From assembly GCA_038501625.1 (NCBI GenBank), contig JAZAYU010000085.1, positions 1,747,693 through 1,811,692 on the forward strand: 64,000 bases of DNA, in the 5' to 3' direction. Numbering within the stretch: the first letter of the stretch is position 1; each line of letters starts with the position of its first letter. The notes below the pieces were generated by a model. The model had not been told where the DNA came from. It did not search any database and saw nothing but the letters and a program-made list of their open reading frames with translations. Position numbers and translations under genes: made by a program. Origin of the DNA: Corbicula japonica. Lineage: Eukaryota > Mollusca > Bivalvia > Venerida > Cyrenidae. Shown here in pieces: positions 24,501 to 37,559 of the stretch.

Positions 24501-24637
24501 CTTATTTTGTAATAATTGACATTGGAACAGTTTGATGTTAGTTTTCCTCAATTTTGCTAAAAATGCATTTCATGCAATTAAAATAGATGAAATGGGAACA
24601 TTGAAAGACATCGAACACGACAAATATGAAAATTTTG
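21546..24637. other. AT-rich intergenic DNA
   Basis: About 3 kb with no supported gene. A short purine-rich GACAGACGGACG stretch lies near 23620-23655. Confidence 0.4.
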
Positions 24638-24715
24638 CAGGCTCAGTTTGATTGAGCCTGTTCATTGGCAGTAATGGAAATTCATATTACTGCCCACTCC
24701 GCCTAGCCCGGGCTT
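24638..24715. repeat. Row of three short hairpins
   Basis: CAGGCTCA/TGAGCCTG (24638-24660), GGCAGTAAT/ATTACTGCC (24667-24694) and GCCCGGGC (24705-24712) follow one another. Likely part of a dispersed element or a structured RNA; only one copy is seen. Confidence 0.5.
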
Positions 24716-25782
24716 GAGCGCAACTCAATTTTTACTAAGGTCGTGCAACCAAAAAACTGCTCATCAACTTGCTTGTTTTGAATTACCACCCTTTCTATTT
24801 AATACTGTTCTTATTTTCAGTATGATGTGTATGTAAATGGTTTTGGATTCATTTAAGAAACCAATCAATAAAGGTGTAATATACATTTAATAATTGATTC
24901 CAAGACAGAACGTTTATTTCCACAACCTGTCCACACATAGAGAATAAACAAAACTAGCAAACATTTTAAACATATACAATTGATGACCAATTAGAACTTG
25001 GGTGAGTGTAATGTACTACACCCACTTACCTATAAGGTTTGGGAAAATGTGACTTTTGTTTATATTCCTCTATTAAACCAAGAGATTTGCATACCAGTTC
25101 GTCTTCAATGTATAGTTTGACATTATGTTTCACATAACTGTATTCATACTACATCGGCAAAATCAAATTTAAATGGATTGCTTCGCATACTTACTAAAAT
25201 GTGTTTATCACCTGTTACCAGTTTGTCTCGTTTGATACGCGCTTCAAAAATGTGGTAATAAGACCAGCTTTGCTGCTTTAAGTGTGTTTTCATGTACTTT
25301 TGCCTGTTAAAACACTCCAAAGCCGTGGGCTTTTTACAGATCACCATTTATATTCAGTTTTGTCTTTAGTGCACCAAAACCTTACATAAAAATAACCCTG
25401 AACATAGCTAAATATTTTGAGTTCAACCATAAAAATTGTCTAATAAACTAGACATAAAGTAACAGAAGGGCATTTTTGTAACTGCAATATGTGAAGCACC
25501 ATAAAAAAATGTTACTTATAGCCTCAGCGACCAGTGTAGACCCAGACCAGTGAATTGTCTACACTGTTCTCCATTTAGCCAGAGAAGCACTCTTTATGTA
25601 TACAGAAAATAGTCAGTACATTCATGTTCCGGTCACACAGGAAATCTTACTGGAACACAATGCTTTTCGTCAAATACATAGCGTTGCATAAATAGGACCT
25701 ACTCAATGCTTGTTAAACAATGTTTTGTTCGGCTATTCAAATACCTTGTCACAAACGAACGAACTTTTCCCTTTTCTCTTAG
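24716..25782. other. Upstream region of the HSPA12-like gene
   Basis: A short R2-like fragment (CGACCAGTGTAGACCCAGAC, then TGTCTACACTG) lies at 25528-25570. No clear promoter motif or heat-shock element is seen. A TTTTCCCTTTTCTCTTAG acceptor ends at 25782, six bases before the start codon, so a non-coding first exon probably lies upstream. Confidence 0.5.
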
Positions 25783-25788
25783 GCAAAG

Positions 25789-28700
25789 ATGGTTGACTTA
25801 TCTCCGACATCTAACAAACTACTTGTTGCGTCAATAGATTTCGGCACCACCTATTCTGGTTGGGCATATTCTTTTAGCAATGATTTTGCGACGGACAAAT
25901 GTAAAGGTTATTCGAAAGCCTGGTTTTCGGGATCTCACATGACGGAGAAGACACCCACTGTAGTGTTGATCAAGCCTGATGGTAAAACACTGGAAGCTTT
26001 TGGGTACGACGCTGAAAACAAATACGAAGAATTGGCGGAAAATGGAGAACATCTGCAATATTTTTATTTTCGGAGATTTAAAATGAAGCTTCATAGGGCT
26101 ACAGTGTCAAAGGTAAACTAATTTTCAAAGCTACTTTTAAGTGTTTACTGCTGTCTTAATCTGGTAGGTTAAATTTAATGAACTAAATATTTTATTTGGG
26201 TCTCTTCGTTTGAAAAAGGTTTCATCCAATAGCAGCGTATTGCAGTGAAAGCTTTTAAACCAATTATACTTTACACTGTTTAGTTTATTATTTGTTGAGA
26301 TGCGCTCCAACCCGGTGCTAGGCTGATTTGGGAAGTAAAATGTTGTTTCATTAGTGCCCGTAATCAGGCTCAGAAACACAAGTCTGCAATATGTTCTTAT
26401 TCGTCGCGTTTCAGCTATTTTAAGGATATGCATACATCACAACGAGTATTTATTCGGGTTAAAATTATCGACGTTTCCGTTGTTTGTGTCCCAACTCCAA
26501 GTCTTCCGTTTGAACATATTCGGGAGGGTTTTTTTTTAATGCAGACAAACAAATTCAAATAGCGCCAATGACCGAGAGACCTAAATATACTTACTTGGGT
26601 TGCATTTGCATTTGTAAAACAATTCCAAAACGTATTATCTAATAGCCGTTTCGTTGATATCAGCTTGACACAGTTGGAATCAACGACTATAACTAAAGAT
26701 CAGCTTTCATTTTCTTAAATATTTTACTTAACTCAATTCTCACAGAAAATACGTCGATCAACTATGCTGGAAGACGAAATGGGAAAATCACTCCCAGCTT
26801 TAGAGGTATTTGCAATGGCCATTAAATACTTGGTCGACGATTTGCATGAAACTATGAAAAATAAACTCACTGATGAGGTTGAGCGATCTGACGTTCACTG
26901 GGTACTGACTGTGCCTGCTATCTGGACTGATGCTGCCAAACAATTCATGAGGGAGGCGGCAGAAAAGGTAATATTCGTTATGAAAAAGAATTGGTAATAA
27001 TGTACATAATAAATTCATTCTGTGAATCAGTCAGTTACCTGAAATATTAACATTATGGAAATAACTGCAATAAGAAAATTAAATTACTTACTAATGGTGA
27101 GTTTTTTAATCTTTAATATATTCCTAGCGTGATCTTTACGTTTTAGATTGTTAACATGGGAGATTTCATTTGTTGACATTAGCCCAAATCAACAACATAT
27201 CGGTCATTTTAATTAATGTTGCTGTGAATCTCCAGATAATTTTTTCCTCCATTAAAATATTTTTTATAAAAAAAATCCTTCCATTATTTTCTCTTAAAGA
27301 TGATAAACCCAGTTATTTATTTCGGTAACATAACAACTTGATATTATTGACACCACTATGAATGTACGGCACTGACAGTTCACATACCCCGATGTTTTAG
27401 AAAGTACGAACTGCGTAGCATTTACTAGTATTTGACGCTAGATTACCGATAGAAAGTGATTTATTTGCATGTTTAATTTTACCAAGTCTGCAGTATGTTC
27501 TCTATGTCATTTTCATTTGTTTTCAAGTTCCCGTTTCATATTGTGTAATTGTTATATAGGCAGGAATAAGTCGGAATAGACTTAGCATCGCATTGGAGCC
27601 TGAGGCAGCCTCTGTTTATTGTCGACACCTGTCCATTGACAACACGAATGAATCCATAAACAGCCTTCCTGCTGGCACAAAATACATGATTTTAGACGCG
27701 GGAGGTATGTAACAAAAACAATGATCATCAGGGCGGATTAAGAGGGGGTTCAGTAGGTTCGCTCAAACCTCAATTTTGGGCAGCAACATTTAATTTTTCA
27801 TGACAATTGTGTTATGAAAGTTGGATATTATCATGTAAATTCCATAACAATGCCCCAAACGAACCCCCTTTGTGGAAATCTTGCAGTCATTACAAGACAC
27901 TAGTTGATTCAATAGTGTATCAGTCTTTAGTGGGTCAGTTTTTAGTTTCTACGTCAAATACCATCTTATGTTTCACTATGACCAAGTTTTTATGATGAAA
28001 ATTTGCATGGTATTTGATTGCAGAAATGGCATTATACATTGATTTCTTGATTTTGCCGAGTACGATGAAATTTTAAATCTATATTAAAGTGCTCAAATGG
28101 TGGAAGATTAATCGTACGAATTCAATATTGAGTAACACTTCTTAAATATTGAGGGATAATGGTGTATATTATCTTCTTTTGTCTAGGCGGAACAATTGAT
28201 ATCACTGTCCACGAAGTAAATGCTGATCAAGGAGTCAAAGAGATAACATCTGCCAGCGGAGGTGGCTGGGGAGGGACACTTGTTGATCAAGCATTTGAGA
28301 ACCTTATTAAAGACTTTGTTGGACAAGGCGTATATGAGCAATTCAAACTTGAAGAAACCGAGGATTGGCTTGACCTATTAAGAGAATTCGAAATGAAGAA
28401 AAGAAAGGTTGGGCCCGATGGAGAGGGTAGGATAACTATGAAGTTTCCTTCTTCACTTAGAGAAATGTCGGAAAAGAATAGAATTGGTGTCAATGCGGAA
28501 AAGTACGCTGGAAATATCGATGTTAAAAAGGATAAGATTACATTTAGCAATAACATTTTCAAGCAGTTGTTCGAAAATTCTTATTCAAAAACTATCGAGC
28601 AAATTGATTATATCTTGAAACAACCCAGTTTAGAAGACTTAAAGTTGATCTTGATGGTTGGAGGATACAGTGCATCCCCGATGCTTCAGCAAGCGGTTAT

Positions 28701-29223
28701 GAGAACTTTTCCAGACATGAAAGTTGTAATACCACATGATGCATCTTCAGCTGTAATGAAAGGAGCTCTAATTTGTGGCCACCAACCTGAATTTATCACC
28801 CAGCGAGTGTTGAAGTACACATATGGTGTTAGGAGCAGGCAAGAATTCATCGAAGGAAAACACCCAGAAAGTCGCCGAATTAAAACGAAAATTGGTGATC
28901 GATGTTCTGGATGCTTTAGCAAGCATGTTGAGAAAAACCAAGTCGTTAATGTAGGTGAGACACAGGTGCAGAAAAGATATACACGACTTGACACTAACGA
29001 ACCTCCGGAAAAGATCGTCCTGTACGCCTCCACCTTACAAAATCCTGAATTCATTGATAGTGGTTGCTTCAAGATCGGGATATTAAAAGTCGATGTAAAA
29101 CCGGAAGACCTGGAAGACGGTGTTTTAGTATCTTTTACCTTCGGTGGCACTGAGGTCAAAGTAGAGGCGGTTATCTCAAAAACTGGAGAAAAAAGAAGTG
29201 CAAACATTGATTTACTTGCATAA
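25789..29223 (+). CDS. HSPA12: HSPA12-type heat shock protein 70, complete, four coding exons
   Basis: Coding exons are 25789-26112, 26746-26967, 27560-27704 and 28187-29223 (TAA at 29221-29223). All introns are GT-AG and the frame joins through 575 codons. The ATPase fold is marked by IDFGTTYSGWAYS (about residues 16-28, phosphate-1 loop), VPAIWTDAAKQFMR (about 165-178), DAGGGTIDITVHEV (228-241, phosphate-2) and VGGYSASPMLQ (about 388-398, adenosine motif). As in HSPA12A/B, there is no canonical HSP70 substrate-binding domain or EEVD tail; vertebrate members are about 675-685 residues, so this is shorter. Family members are ATP-binding cytosolic proteins, and bivalves carry many copies linked with stress and immune responses (knowledge of the family). 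Antisense frames in the last exon are shadows. Confidence 0.93.
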
Positions 29224-29577
29224 AAAGACTGCAAAAAATAACATAACAATAATTTCGATAGCACTGTACAAATTTCAAACAACCGGTTCTAAAACGGATT
29301 TGCACAAGAATTCGATTAGGAATTTTGTTTTTCGAGTTGTGGCAGCATTTTTTTTACCCAAGTGTTCTCTTCTTCATTTATTGTTTGTTGCGTTCTATTT
29401 TTCTTAAACTTAAACTGGCAATCTTATCTTTATCTCTCTTTCTCTCTTTGCTTGGACATTCCATTGAACATATACAAAAAATTGTTTTAGAATATAATAC
29501 ACATGTGAACGGTTTTTATGAGTGTGTTTATGAATACATTGTATTATATGGCACATTTTGAGAATAGATAAAACATC

Positions 29578-29583
29578 AATAAA
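29578..29583 (+). terminator. AATAAA poly(A) signal of the HSPA12-like gene
   Basis: It lies 355 bases after the stop codon in AT-rich 3' sequence. It is the clearest poly(A) signal downstream of the gene. Confidence 0.55.
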
Positions 29584-31340
29584 ATTCTTTCAAAAACACT
29601 GGATCATCGAACAAATAAGCTAATTTTAGAATATGAGTAAAGTAATTTGTTCTGAACAGTGCTAATCTGTAAAATTAACCCAAACGTTTTCGTCTTATTT
29701 TGTTAAAAAAATATTGATACAGATCCTAAACTAACGTTTTTTGTTAAAGCAGACATGAATATTATTTACAACAATCGACAATTCTAAATAAAATTGATTT
29801 AAAAACCAACTGCTACCTCGTTCAACCATCCCCGTCCTATGATCCGCATACACAAAATCTTTGCTTTATCTTTTTGATTTTAAGTTAACTATCATAATAG
29901 CTATTGAAACCTTTAAACGTTTCAAACGTTTATTAAATTTAAAAACAGCAAAAATTCTTAAACAGTGGCAATAATAAGTATGCAGACTTCCACTAGTCTC
30001 AATAATTCGACTGCAAGCACAGACTCATTTTCATACTGACTTTTTATTAATCTACGATAGTCGCCCTTCAAAGGACAGACATTAAGTTGGGCTAGGACTA
30101 CCAATACACAGTAAAAATTCATTCCCGTTTGAGGCCTCATAATTATTATTAACATCTGTCAAATTGATAATTATAACGAATTTCAATGGTCCATTCATAG
30201 CATGACCCACACTGCAATTGTTCAGTTTGCTCTTATTTTTAGTTACTGTTTTATGATATTGGATTAGTTCTAAGCTGCATGATTTTGTTTAACTGTGTTG
30301 ATTATCTTTTATTTATAAATATTCTCATTATCTTCTTTTAGTGCTTTTAAGTTTTGCAGATGTTCTTTTAATAAACAGAGTTTTTAAATATATATGAGCT
30401 ATTATTTATATAAAATGTCCCTTTTTAAGAATAAAACAGAATTATAAACTAAGTCGCATTCATCTTTATATTCTTAATGTAGTTATTGCAGAAGTTCTTT
30501 TAATGCGCAGCACTGTTTTTAAAATGTCTTTTAGACCGCAAGCAAGTTTGAAATAAATCCGCCAAGTAGTAAATAAGAACTTTAGGCAGACTACACCGTT
30601 ACTATCTTTCTTTTGTTTGCATATATTGATACCGACCCTTAAGCTATGTCAAGTGAAAATCGGTTATTATTAAACTGTATGGTTTTCGGGAAAATGTTGG
30701 GCTATAGTAAATCTACAGTGGGAGACATATTATTTTGTAATATCATCCAAATGGTCCATAATCTAACATTTTAATATAAATTTACTACTTTCACAAGAGG
30801 CCGCCATTTTTAGCTCATGTCAAACGTACAGTTTGATAGTACGTTGGGTACCAGACTATCGGCAGACGACAGGCAGACAGTCGTCATGGTCTGAAAAGTT
30901 TTCGCAAATTTAAAACTTCGGTGTGCAATTTTGTAATTAGATAAGGCCTACATATTCATTTAAAACAAACTTTAACAATGAAACTCTGTGCCGACATAAA
31001 ATCATTAAAACTGTACTGTTGACGACTGGTCTTCTAGTTTCAAAGCGTAACAAATAACTTTGTCAATATGAAAACGTTCTTTAATTTCACATAGTGGCAA
31101 AAATATCGATATTAACCGAGTAAAAATATAATTATCATATTACAGGTCCTTTGAAGCTATGCATTTTATACAGTTGATTATTTCGCAATTGAAAATCGGT
31201 GTTGAAATATCAATACATCACAGGGAACACTTAGGCTATAACTATACGCAGTCTTTTTACTGTATTTTGGTCCTATTGTTAACAAAACAAATTATATCGT
31301 TTTTTTATCCCCAGATGAAAACCGGTCAATGCGAAATAGT
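29584..31340. other. AT-rich intergenic DNA
   Basis: No supported gene or repeat. A less AT-rich patch (GCCGCCATTTTTAGC and GGCAGACGACAGGCAGACAG) lies at 30800-30890. Confidence 0.4.
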
Positions 31341-34185
31341 ACATGTATTATGTGTGTGAAGTTGGCTCTACGTTCGACGTTCGACATTCAAATTGCAGTT
31401 CGACGTTCGACATTCAAAACCAGTTCGACGTTCGACATTCAAAACAAGTTCGACGTTCGACATTCCAAATGCAGTTCGACGTTCGACATTCAAAACCAGT
31501 TCGACGTTCGACATTCAAAATGCAGTTCGACGTTCGACATCCAAAACCAGTTCGACGTTCGACATTCAAAATGCAGTTCAACGTTCGACATTCAAAACCA
31601 GTTCGACGTTCGACATTCAAAATGCAGTTCGACGTTCGACATCCAAAACCAGTTCGACGTTCGACATTCAAAATGCAGTTCGACATTCGACATTCAAAAC
31701 CAGTTCGACGTTCGACATTCAAAATGCAGTTCGACGTTCGACATTCAATACCAGTTCGACGTTCGACATTCAAAATGCAGTTCGACGTTCGACATTCAAA
31801 ACCAGTTCGACGTTCGACATTCAATATGCAGTTCGACGTTCGACATTCAAAACCAGTCCGACGTTCGACATTCAAGATGCAGTTCGACGTTCGACATTCA
31901 AAACCAGTTCGACGTTCGACATTCAAAACCAATTCGACGTTCGACATTCAAAATGCATTTCGACGTTCGACATTCAAAACCAGTTCGACGTTCGACATTC
32001 AAAATACATTTCGACGTTCGACATTCAAAACTAGTTCGACGTTCGACATTCAAAATCAGTTCGACGTTCGACATTCACAATGCAGTTCGACGTTCGACAT
32101 TCAAAATGCATTTCGACGTTCGATTTTCAAAACCAGTTCGACGTTCGACATTCAAAATGCAGTTCGACGTTCGACATTCAAAACCAGTTCGACGTTCGAC
32201 ATTCAAAATGCAGTACGACGTTCGACATTTAAAACCAGTTCGACGTTTGACATTCAAAATGCAGTTCGAAGTTCGACATTCAAATTGAAGTGCGACGTTC
32301 GACATTCAAATTGCAGTTCGACGTTCGACATTCAAAACCAGTTCGACGATCGACATTCAAAATGCAGTTCGACGTTCGACATTCAAAACCTGTTCGACGT
32401 TCGACATTAAAAACCAGTTCGACGTTCGACATTCAAAATGCAGTTCGACGTTCGACATTCAAAACCAGTTCGACGTTCGACATTCAAAATGCATTTCGAC
32501 GTTCGACATTCAGAACCAGTTCGACGTTCGACATTCAAGATGCATTTCGACGTTCGACATTCAAAATGCAGTTCGTCGTTCGACATTCAAAACCAGTTTG
32601 ACGTTCGACATTCAAAATGCAGTTCGACATTCGACATTCAAAACCAGTTCGACGTTCGACATTCAAAATGCATCTCGACGTTCGACATTCAAAATGCTGT
32701 TCGACATTCAAAACCAGTTCGACGTTCGACATTCAAAATGCAGTTCGACGTTCGACATTCAAAACCAGTTCGACATTCGACATTCAATATGCAGTTCGAC
32801 GTTCGACATTCAAAACCAGTCCGACGTTCGACATTCAAGATGCAGTTCGACGTTCGACATTCAAAACCAGTTCGACGTTCGACATTCAAAACCAGTTCGA
32901 CGTTCGACATTCAAAATGCAGTTCGACGTTCGACATTCAAACCAGTTCGACGTTCGACATTCAAAATGCTGTTCGACGTTCGACATTCAAAACCAGTTCG
33001 ACGTTCGACATTCAAAATGTAGTTCGACGTTCGACATTCAAAACCAGTTCGACGTTCGACATTCAAAACCAGTTCGACGTTCGAAATTCAAAATGCAGTT
33101 CGACGTTCGACATTCAAAACCAGTTCGACGTTCGACATTCAAAATGCTGTTCGACGTTCGACATTCAAAACCAGTTCGACGTTCGACATTCAAAATGCAG
33201 TTCGACGTTCGACATTCAAAACCAGTTCGACGTTCGACATTCAAAATGCAGTTCGACGTTCGACATTCAAAACTAGTTCGACGTTCGACATTCAAAATGC
33301 AGTTCGACGTTCGAAATTCAAAACCAGTTCGACGTTTGTCATTCATAATGCAGTTCGACGTTCGACATTCAAAACAAGTTCGACGTTCGACATTCAAAAC
33401 CAGTTCGACGTTCGACATTCAAAATGCAGATCGACATTCAAAACCAGTTCGACGTTCGACATTCAAGATGCAGTTCGACGTTCGACATTCAAAACCAGTT
33501 CGCCGTTCGACATTCAAAATGCAGTTCAACGTTCGACATTCAAAACCAGTTCGACGTTCGACATTCAAAACCAGTTCGACGTTCGACATTCAAAATGCAG
33601 TTCGACGTTCGACATTCAAAACCAGTTCGACGTTCGACATTCAAAATGCAGTTCGACGTTCGACATTCAAAACCAGTTCGACGTTCGACATTCAAAATGC
33701 AGTTCGATGTTCGACATTCAAAACCAGTTCGACGTTCGACATTCAAAATGCAGTTCTCCGTTCGACTTTCAAAACCAGTTCGACGTTCGACATTAAAAAT
33801 GCAGTTTGACGTTCGACATTCAAAACCAGTTCGACGTTCGACATTCAAAATGCAGTTCGACGTTCGACATTCAAAACCAGTTCGACATTCAAAATGCTAT
33901 TCGACGTTCGACATTCAAAATGCAGTTCGACGTTCGACATTCAAATATTTTTTTGAGTGACTGATAAGTACCTTTATTCCGAATGCAAGTGACTGTTTTT
34001 TAAACCAATTTGAAGGTTTATGGTGCAGTTGCTTAAGAAGGGCCAATTTTACTTTGAAAATTCTTTGTTCACTTTTAGTTACTGGAAATTATCCGCACTG
34101 ATTTTTTTTACACGGGAAGTTAGGTTCAGGCGATAGCCGGAAGTGATCCGGAATAGACCATGTTGGGGTGATCCGGAACTTCCCA
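31341..34185 (+). repeat. CpG-dense 25/26-bp satellite array, left arm of giant inverted repeat
   Basis: About 100 units of TTCGACGTTCGACATTC + AAAA run from 31371 to about 33945. Units end either in CCAG (25 bp, type A) or TGCAG (26 bp, type B), mostly alternating, which gives a 51-bp dimer. The outer flank, ACATGTATTATGTGTGTG then AAGTTGGCTCTA, is matched in reverse complement at 40623-40650. The inner flank (GCCGGAAGTGATCCGG at 34137, then AATAGACCATGT) is matched in reverse complement at 37561-37606. Because 51 is divisible by 3 and the dimer lacks stops in four of six frames, long frames occur throughout; they are not taken as genes. Confidence 0.95.
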
Positions 34186-37100
34186 TTTTTAGTATTTTTA
34201 TTGAAAATAACGCAATTTTACGTCTTATTCTAAAGTGACTAATTTTTATATTTATTTCAAATGCAAATGCCTGTTTCTTTGACCATTTTGAATGATTATT
34301 TTAAAGTTGCTAAATAATAATAATGGTCAGGAACGGCTCCAGACTCTACCCCCGTTCGAGAGGCTGTTTTTCCTACAATACGGAGGGTTCCAACCCGACA
34401 GTTGTGTGGTTCAACGCAACTGGGTCTGATCTAACATTAAATGTCAAAAGGTCTCACCAAAAGCTCGAATTACGCGTAATATTTAACAGAAAACGGCCTC
34501 CGAAATGCAGGTTATTTTTTCATAGATTCTTCTCCGTAGTGCCACACGGGAAATCCCCGACGCTTTTTAGGAGCGTTCTGATTGGTCGAACGATTTGTGT
34601 CAATAGGACTGGGTCAATATTTCGACCAATCAGAACGCTCCGAACAAAATCGTCGGGGATTTCCAGATGTGGCACTGAGAAGAAAAATCTATGAAAATAA
34701 CCTGCATTTTGTTGTTTGCTTTATGCGAGAAAAGGCGTGTATAGATAGGAAAGGGTTAAAAAATTCGGATTCTTTCTTAACTAATTTTACAGCAATTTTC
34801 TTTGTCTGATGCTGCTTAGTTTCGTGGTACCTTTCTAAGCAGATTGTCGTGACAGTGAAAATCGCAAACTGCGCATACCGCAGACACGACATACAGGCGT
34901 GGAATCGCCGTTCTTATACATTTTTAGCAATCTATGGCAGGCAAGAAACAGACACGTACAGGAACCACAGTTTGCGTGGCCAGTGTGCGTGTCGCAGCGG
35001 TTATCGCGAAAGTACATTAAAACAAGGAAACGGAGGGCGTATTCCATACCTCAGTGCCGAGGCCTTCACATTGGTTTTGTCGTTTCTTACGGTGTGCGAT
35101 TCCCATCGTCACCGACAAGCAACATATCACTAACAACTTGACGTTCTCTTCTTTTGCTATACTTTTTTAGACGCTTTTATGAGAAAAAAATTGAACACTT
35201 CGATCAGACATTAACGAATTTAAAATTTGCACAATAAGAAGTACAATGTATGTGGATAAATGGAATAGCTCTCGGTACATACGTACCCCATAGAGCACCC
35301 CATTATGGAGCAATAAAACAACATACTGACGTTGTAAGTAAACGCTGAAATTGTAATCAATGTCAACCATTTGAAATCGCAGCTTACATCCCCCACCCCC
35401 CAAGGTATATATTTGCAGAAAATAATGGGGAAAATCAAACATACGAACAGCTTATTTTTTGTCATCCCTTAAACTTTTTACAAGACAAAATAAGGCACGT
35501 AGAATTGATAGATATTTTTATAGATCTGCTTGGACTACGAAAAAATTATTTTTACAGAATTATTTTACGCGTCACTGCAAACAAATTTAGGCGCTACACT
35601 CTTTCTATTAGGTGCATAGACTAAAGATTTGAAAGGTTTTATTCAAATGTTTATAACTTCCAAAGAAACAGCAAAGTTTATAAAATTATAAGTACAAAGA
35701 AATGACGATAGTATCATACGCTTTTGGAATGTTTATTTTTATCATTTTTTACAAGATATTTTTGACAAAATTAAAAACAAACAGCAATCGATTTGATGTC
35801 ATTTTATATGATCAATCAATTCAACATCCTCTGTGGTGTCTTTTGAAGGAGTTTATAATATGGGTACTTTAAATGGTAATAGCACAATAACAAAGTCGAT
35901 GACCCCCAAATTTTATTCTCTTATTCGATTGACATTGCTTTTTAAAACTTCTTAAGTAAAATAATCAAAAATTAAATCGGGAAATTTTCACAATTTTGAA
36001 AAGTTGACAGAAAAAAGGCAAAATTCGGCGTTATGTTTAACGCGAAAACGGTGTTTAGCGGTCCACAACGTTGTCAATATGTTAAATCTTACATCACTAG
36101 AAAGGTATTTTCAGCGGCAATTTATATGTGAAAGAACAAATGAATCGCATCCCAGTTCTTGACTGAGACCACAATTTTTTACATTGAATATCTGAAGTGG
36201 GGGATAAAACCATCACCTGTCAACCGACCCGTTTATATTCAAAAAATAAATTTACAAAACTGGGTTTATGGGTCCGTAAATTCAACAAATGCAATTGAAA
36301 ACCCCACTTTTCTGCAAGCCTCGAAAAAGTGTTCGGCAAGCGTCGTTGACGTCACTACAGAAAACTGGCATTGATAGCTAACTTTGAAGGTAAATATCAA
36401 AACAAACTACTATTAGAAAAACTGTTTGCGGATTCATGCTGGAGTCATCGTCAGTAAAAAAAAGCCAAATTTGGTGAATAAATTCGAAAATTCGCGTTCC
36501 ACCTTAAGCCTATGCGCTTAACACTATAAGATCACAAGATGCAAATAAATTCCTACAATACTTCAAACAGAGTTATGATGAGCGAATCTGTCATTCTACT
36601 ATAATCGTCAAAAGATTTTGTGCATTGCAGATGTGTACATTATTTGTTTGGAAGAGGTAGAAGAGAGTTACGAATTATCACATACAAAACGACTTCTGTA
36701 TGTATTGTATATTGATAAGCACTAGCCTCGGCGCGCATGCTGGTGTTAATAATTTTTTAATTTGTCTTTAAAGCCCTAATAAACCTAATCAATATAGGGT
36801 CTATATAGACACAAAATGTGCCATATTCCTGTGCTGACATCAAAACCAGGATATGACATGAAAATAGTCTCATATTTTTTTATTTAAAAGCACAAGATGC
36901 ATGTATAATTAACACTTGAACTCAAAATAATAAACGTAGAATCTTTTATTTTTAGGCAGCATTTCGAGGAAAAAAAATAGACTTATTTTCAGATTTATCC
37001 ACAACTGACGGCACTAGTGCATTTTCCTTCTTTAAATCGTTACTAAAGAGATATCATTTTTTAAACGAAATAACGTTCGCACAAGTCACACCATATCACG

Positions 37101-37559
37101 GTATAAGTATTTCTTAACCAAATCCCCCCGCCAACCCTCACAACCATCACCAGATTGAAGTGAAAGCAAGAATGCAACAAACTTGAAAGTCTGCGTACAC
37201 AATGCGTTATCTGTAAATATGAATGTTGATTGAAATTATATGCTTCGTTCTGACAATACTATAAACGGAAAATTGAATTTATCGATTATTCGTATTTGTA
37301 CAATTCCCAGGGAGTATATGCATGCACACAATTACTTTAAGGTTCAGTCCGTTATTACTACATCATTTGATTCTATGGAGTGGCAGTGGCACGATTTACA
37401 GAGACTATAATACCTGAACACTTCTTCCAGATTTCAGATTATGTCTAGAAATAGAGTGAGAGAGAGTTATTAAGTCACTTGCATTCGGAACATAGGTACG
37501 GATTAATGTTTGGGTAAATGAAGAAATTTCGTTAAATTCAACTAAAAACCAGAAAACGG
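34186..37559. other. Spacer of the giant inverted repeat
   Basis: AT-rich DNA holding one foldback element (34503-34709) and short frames. A 75-bp motif ending the left arm (33960-34040) recurs, diverged, at 34230-34315. A patch at 34840-35130 is less AT-rich, with frames on both strands but no domain I recognise. Confidence 0.5.
34503..34709. mobile_element. Foldback/MITE in the spacer (about 207 bp)
   Basis: Arms of about 90 bp are reverse complements. The outer ends are AAATGCAGGTTATTTT and AAAATAACCTGCATTT; inside lie AAATCCCCGACG, GAGCGTTCTGATTGGTCGAA and their complements, around a 25-30 base loop. Arm identity is high, so it is probably young. No clear target duplication. Confidence 0.85.

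Noticed and set aside
28287..29282. Minus-strand frames opposite HSPA12 exon 4
   Set aside because: They are shadows of the HSP70 coding strand with no similarity of their own.
31371..33945. CRISPR-like array (repeat with short variable parts)
   Set aside because: The variable part is only two alternatives (CCAG or TGCAG), units drift gradually, there are no cas genes, and the surrounding DNA is animal with spliced genes. It is a satellite.
31371..33945. Heat-shock elements in the satellite (repeated TTC)
   Set aside because: TTC recurs every 7 bp in one orientation. A heat-shock element needs alternating GAA/TTC at 5-bp spacing.
31329..33960. Long open frames of up to 403 codons in the satellite (and in 37405-40647)
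   Set aside because: The 51-bp period is a multiple of 3 and the dimer lacks stops in four frames, so openness is automatic. Frames on both strands are equally open.
34849..35141. Overlapping 80-94 codon frames on both strands in the spacer
   Set aside because: Higher GC than the flanks makes frames longer. No domain is recognised and several frames are equally open.
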